Positions 4,936-5,429 of a stretch of DNA of 5,429 nucleotides are shown here, one piece after another. The position numbers and the translations under genes are program-made. The DNA lies in NCBI GenBank assembly GCA_021817645.1, contig JAKAGH010000229.1, positions 1 through 5,429 of the forward strand. Direction: 5' to 3'. The DNA is from Deltaproteobacteria bacterium (GTDB lineage Bacteria > Desulfobacterota > Desulfobaccia > Desulfobaccales > 0-14-0-80-60-11). Every line of letters begins with the position of its first letter. Within the stretch, counting starts at the first letter, position 1. The notes beneath the pieces were generated by a model that did no database searches, was not told where the DNA came from, and saw only the letters and a program-made list of their open reading frames with translations.

Positions 4936-5429
4936 GACTCTTCTTCCGCCGTCTCTTCTTCGGTCACCAGATTGAGGAAGACCTCCTCCAGGGTGAACTC
5001 CTGGGATTTCAGCTCCAGGAGGTCCCAGCCCCGTTCCACCACCAGGCGAGCCAACTGGGGGCGCACATCGAGATCATTGGCGGCCACCACCAGGTATCTG
5101 CCTTCGCCTTCACCGGCCACCTCTTTGACCTCGGGGATTTGGTGTAAGGCGCCGGCAACCTCTGTCTCCGGCCCCTGCACTTGCAGGCGGACCCGGGAGC
5201 CGTGCCCCAACTGCCGGGAGAGGTTCTCCGTGGTGTCGCTGGCCACGATCTGCCCCCGGTTGATGATGATTACCCGTTGGCAGATATGGCTCACTTCCGG
5301 CAGGATATGGCTGCTCAGGATCACCGTGTGGGCTCCGGCCAGTTCCTTGATCAACTGGCGGATTTCCACGATCTGGGAAGGGTCCAGGCCGATGGTGGGC
5401 TCGTCCAGGATCAGGAGCGGCGGGTTGTT
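4932..5429 (-). CDS. ABC transporter ATP-binding protein, C-terminal part (5' end off the right edge)
   Basis: The 165 C-terminal residues of an ABC ATPase are visible, reading open to the window edge. Numbering from the edge, Walker B is LLILDEP (5-11), the D-loop is GLDP (14-17), and the switch histidine of the H-loop is in ILSSHIL (37-43, His41). IIINRGQIVASDTTENL (55-70) is the standard end of the ATPase domain. Residues from about 78 form the C-terminal accessory domain of drug/GldA-type ATPases (DUF4162-like), ending in the characteristic FTLEEVFLNLV (145-155) and an acidic tail. Walker A, Q-loop and the LSGGQ signature are outside the window. A GTG at 5369-5367 is not a credible start because Walker B lies upstream of it in the same frame. 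It is the energy-providing subunit for the permease it overlaps. Confidence 0.95.
   Translation of the reverse strand, partial: NNPPLLILDEPTIGLDPSQIVEIRQLIKELAGAHTVILSSHILPEVSHICQRVIIINRGQIVASDTTENLSRQLGHGSRVRLQVQGPETEVAGALHQIPEVKEVAGEGEGRYLVVAANDLDVRPQLARLVVERGWDLLELKSQEFTLEEVFLNLVTEEETAEEES

Overview
The window looks like a chromosomal segment from a GC-rich bacterium, most plausibly a Desulfobacterota/Syntrophobacterales-type anaerobe or a similar environmental lineage. That placement is an inference from the gene set (SurE beside a GldFG/DUF4340 transporter cassette), the GC-rich coding style and the repeat-like intergenic hairpin; no rRNA or other phylogenetic marker is present.

Layout. 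Positions 1-180 hold the N-terminal 60 codons of SurE on the minus strand. Positions 181-315 are a divergent intergenic region with a good sigma-70-type promoter for surE, and a weaker one facing right that would share the same -35 bases. Positions 316-1080 encode an unrecognised, AT-rich membrane/coiled-coil protein on the plus strand. Positions 1081-1341 are a convergent intergenic region with a stem-loop over the stop codon of the plus-strand gene, a very regular 12-bp palindromic hairpin, and a short heptanucleotide tandem repeat.

From 1342 to the right edge lies one tightly packed minus-strand operon, transcribed right to left: ABC ATPase (5' end outside the window), ABC-2 permease (GldF-like), GldG-like auxiliary protein, and a DUF4340 protein. 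Junctions are ATGA, a 1-nt gap, and ATGA, so the four genes are almost certainly co-transcribed and translationally coupled. The ATPase and permease would form the transporter core. The GldG-like and DUF4340 proteins are each membrane-anchored with large domains that probably face the periplasm. The substrate is unknown. GldF/GldG are best known from Bacteroidota gliding motility, but this cassette is widespread in non-gliding bacteria, so gliding should not be inferred.

I found no CRISPR array, tRNA, rRNA, IS element or toxin-antitoxin pair. The least explained parts are the orphan AT-rich gene with two possible starts, the shared divergent promoter region, the threefold repeat inside the DUF4340 protein, and the small repeats at the operon end.
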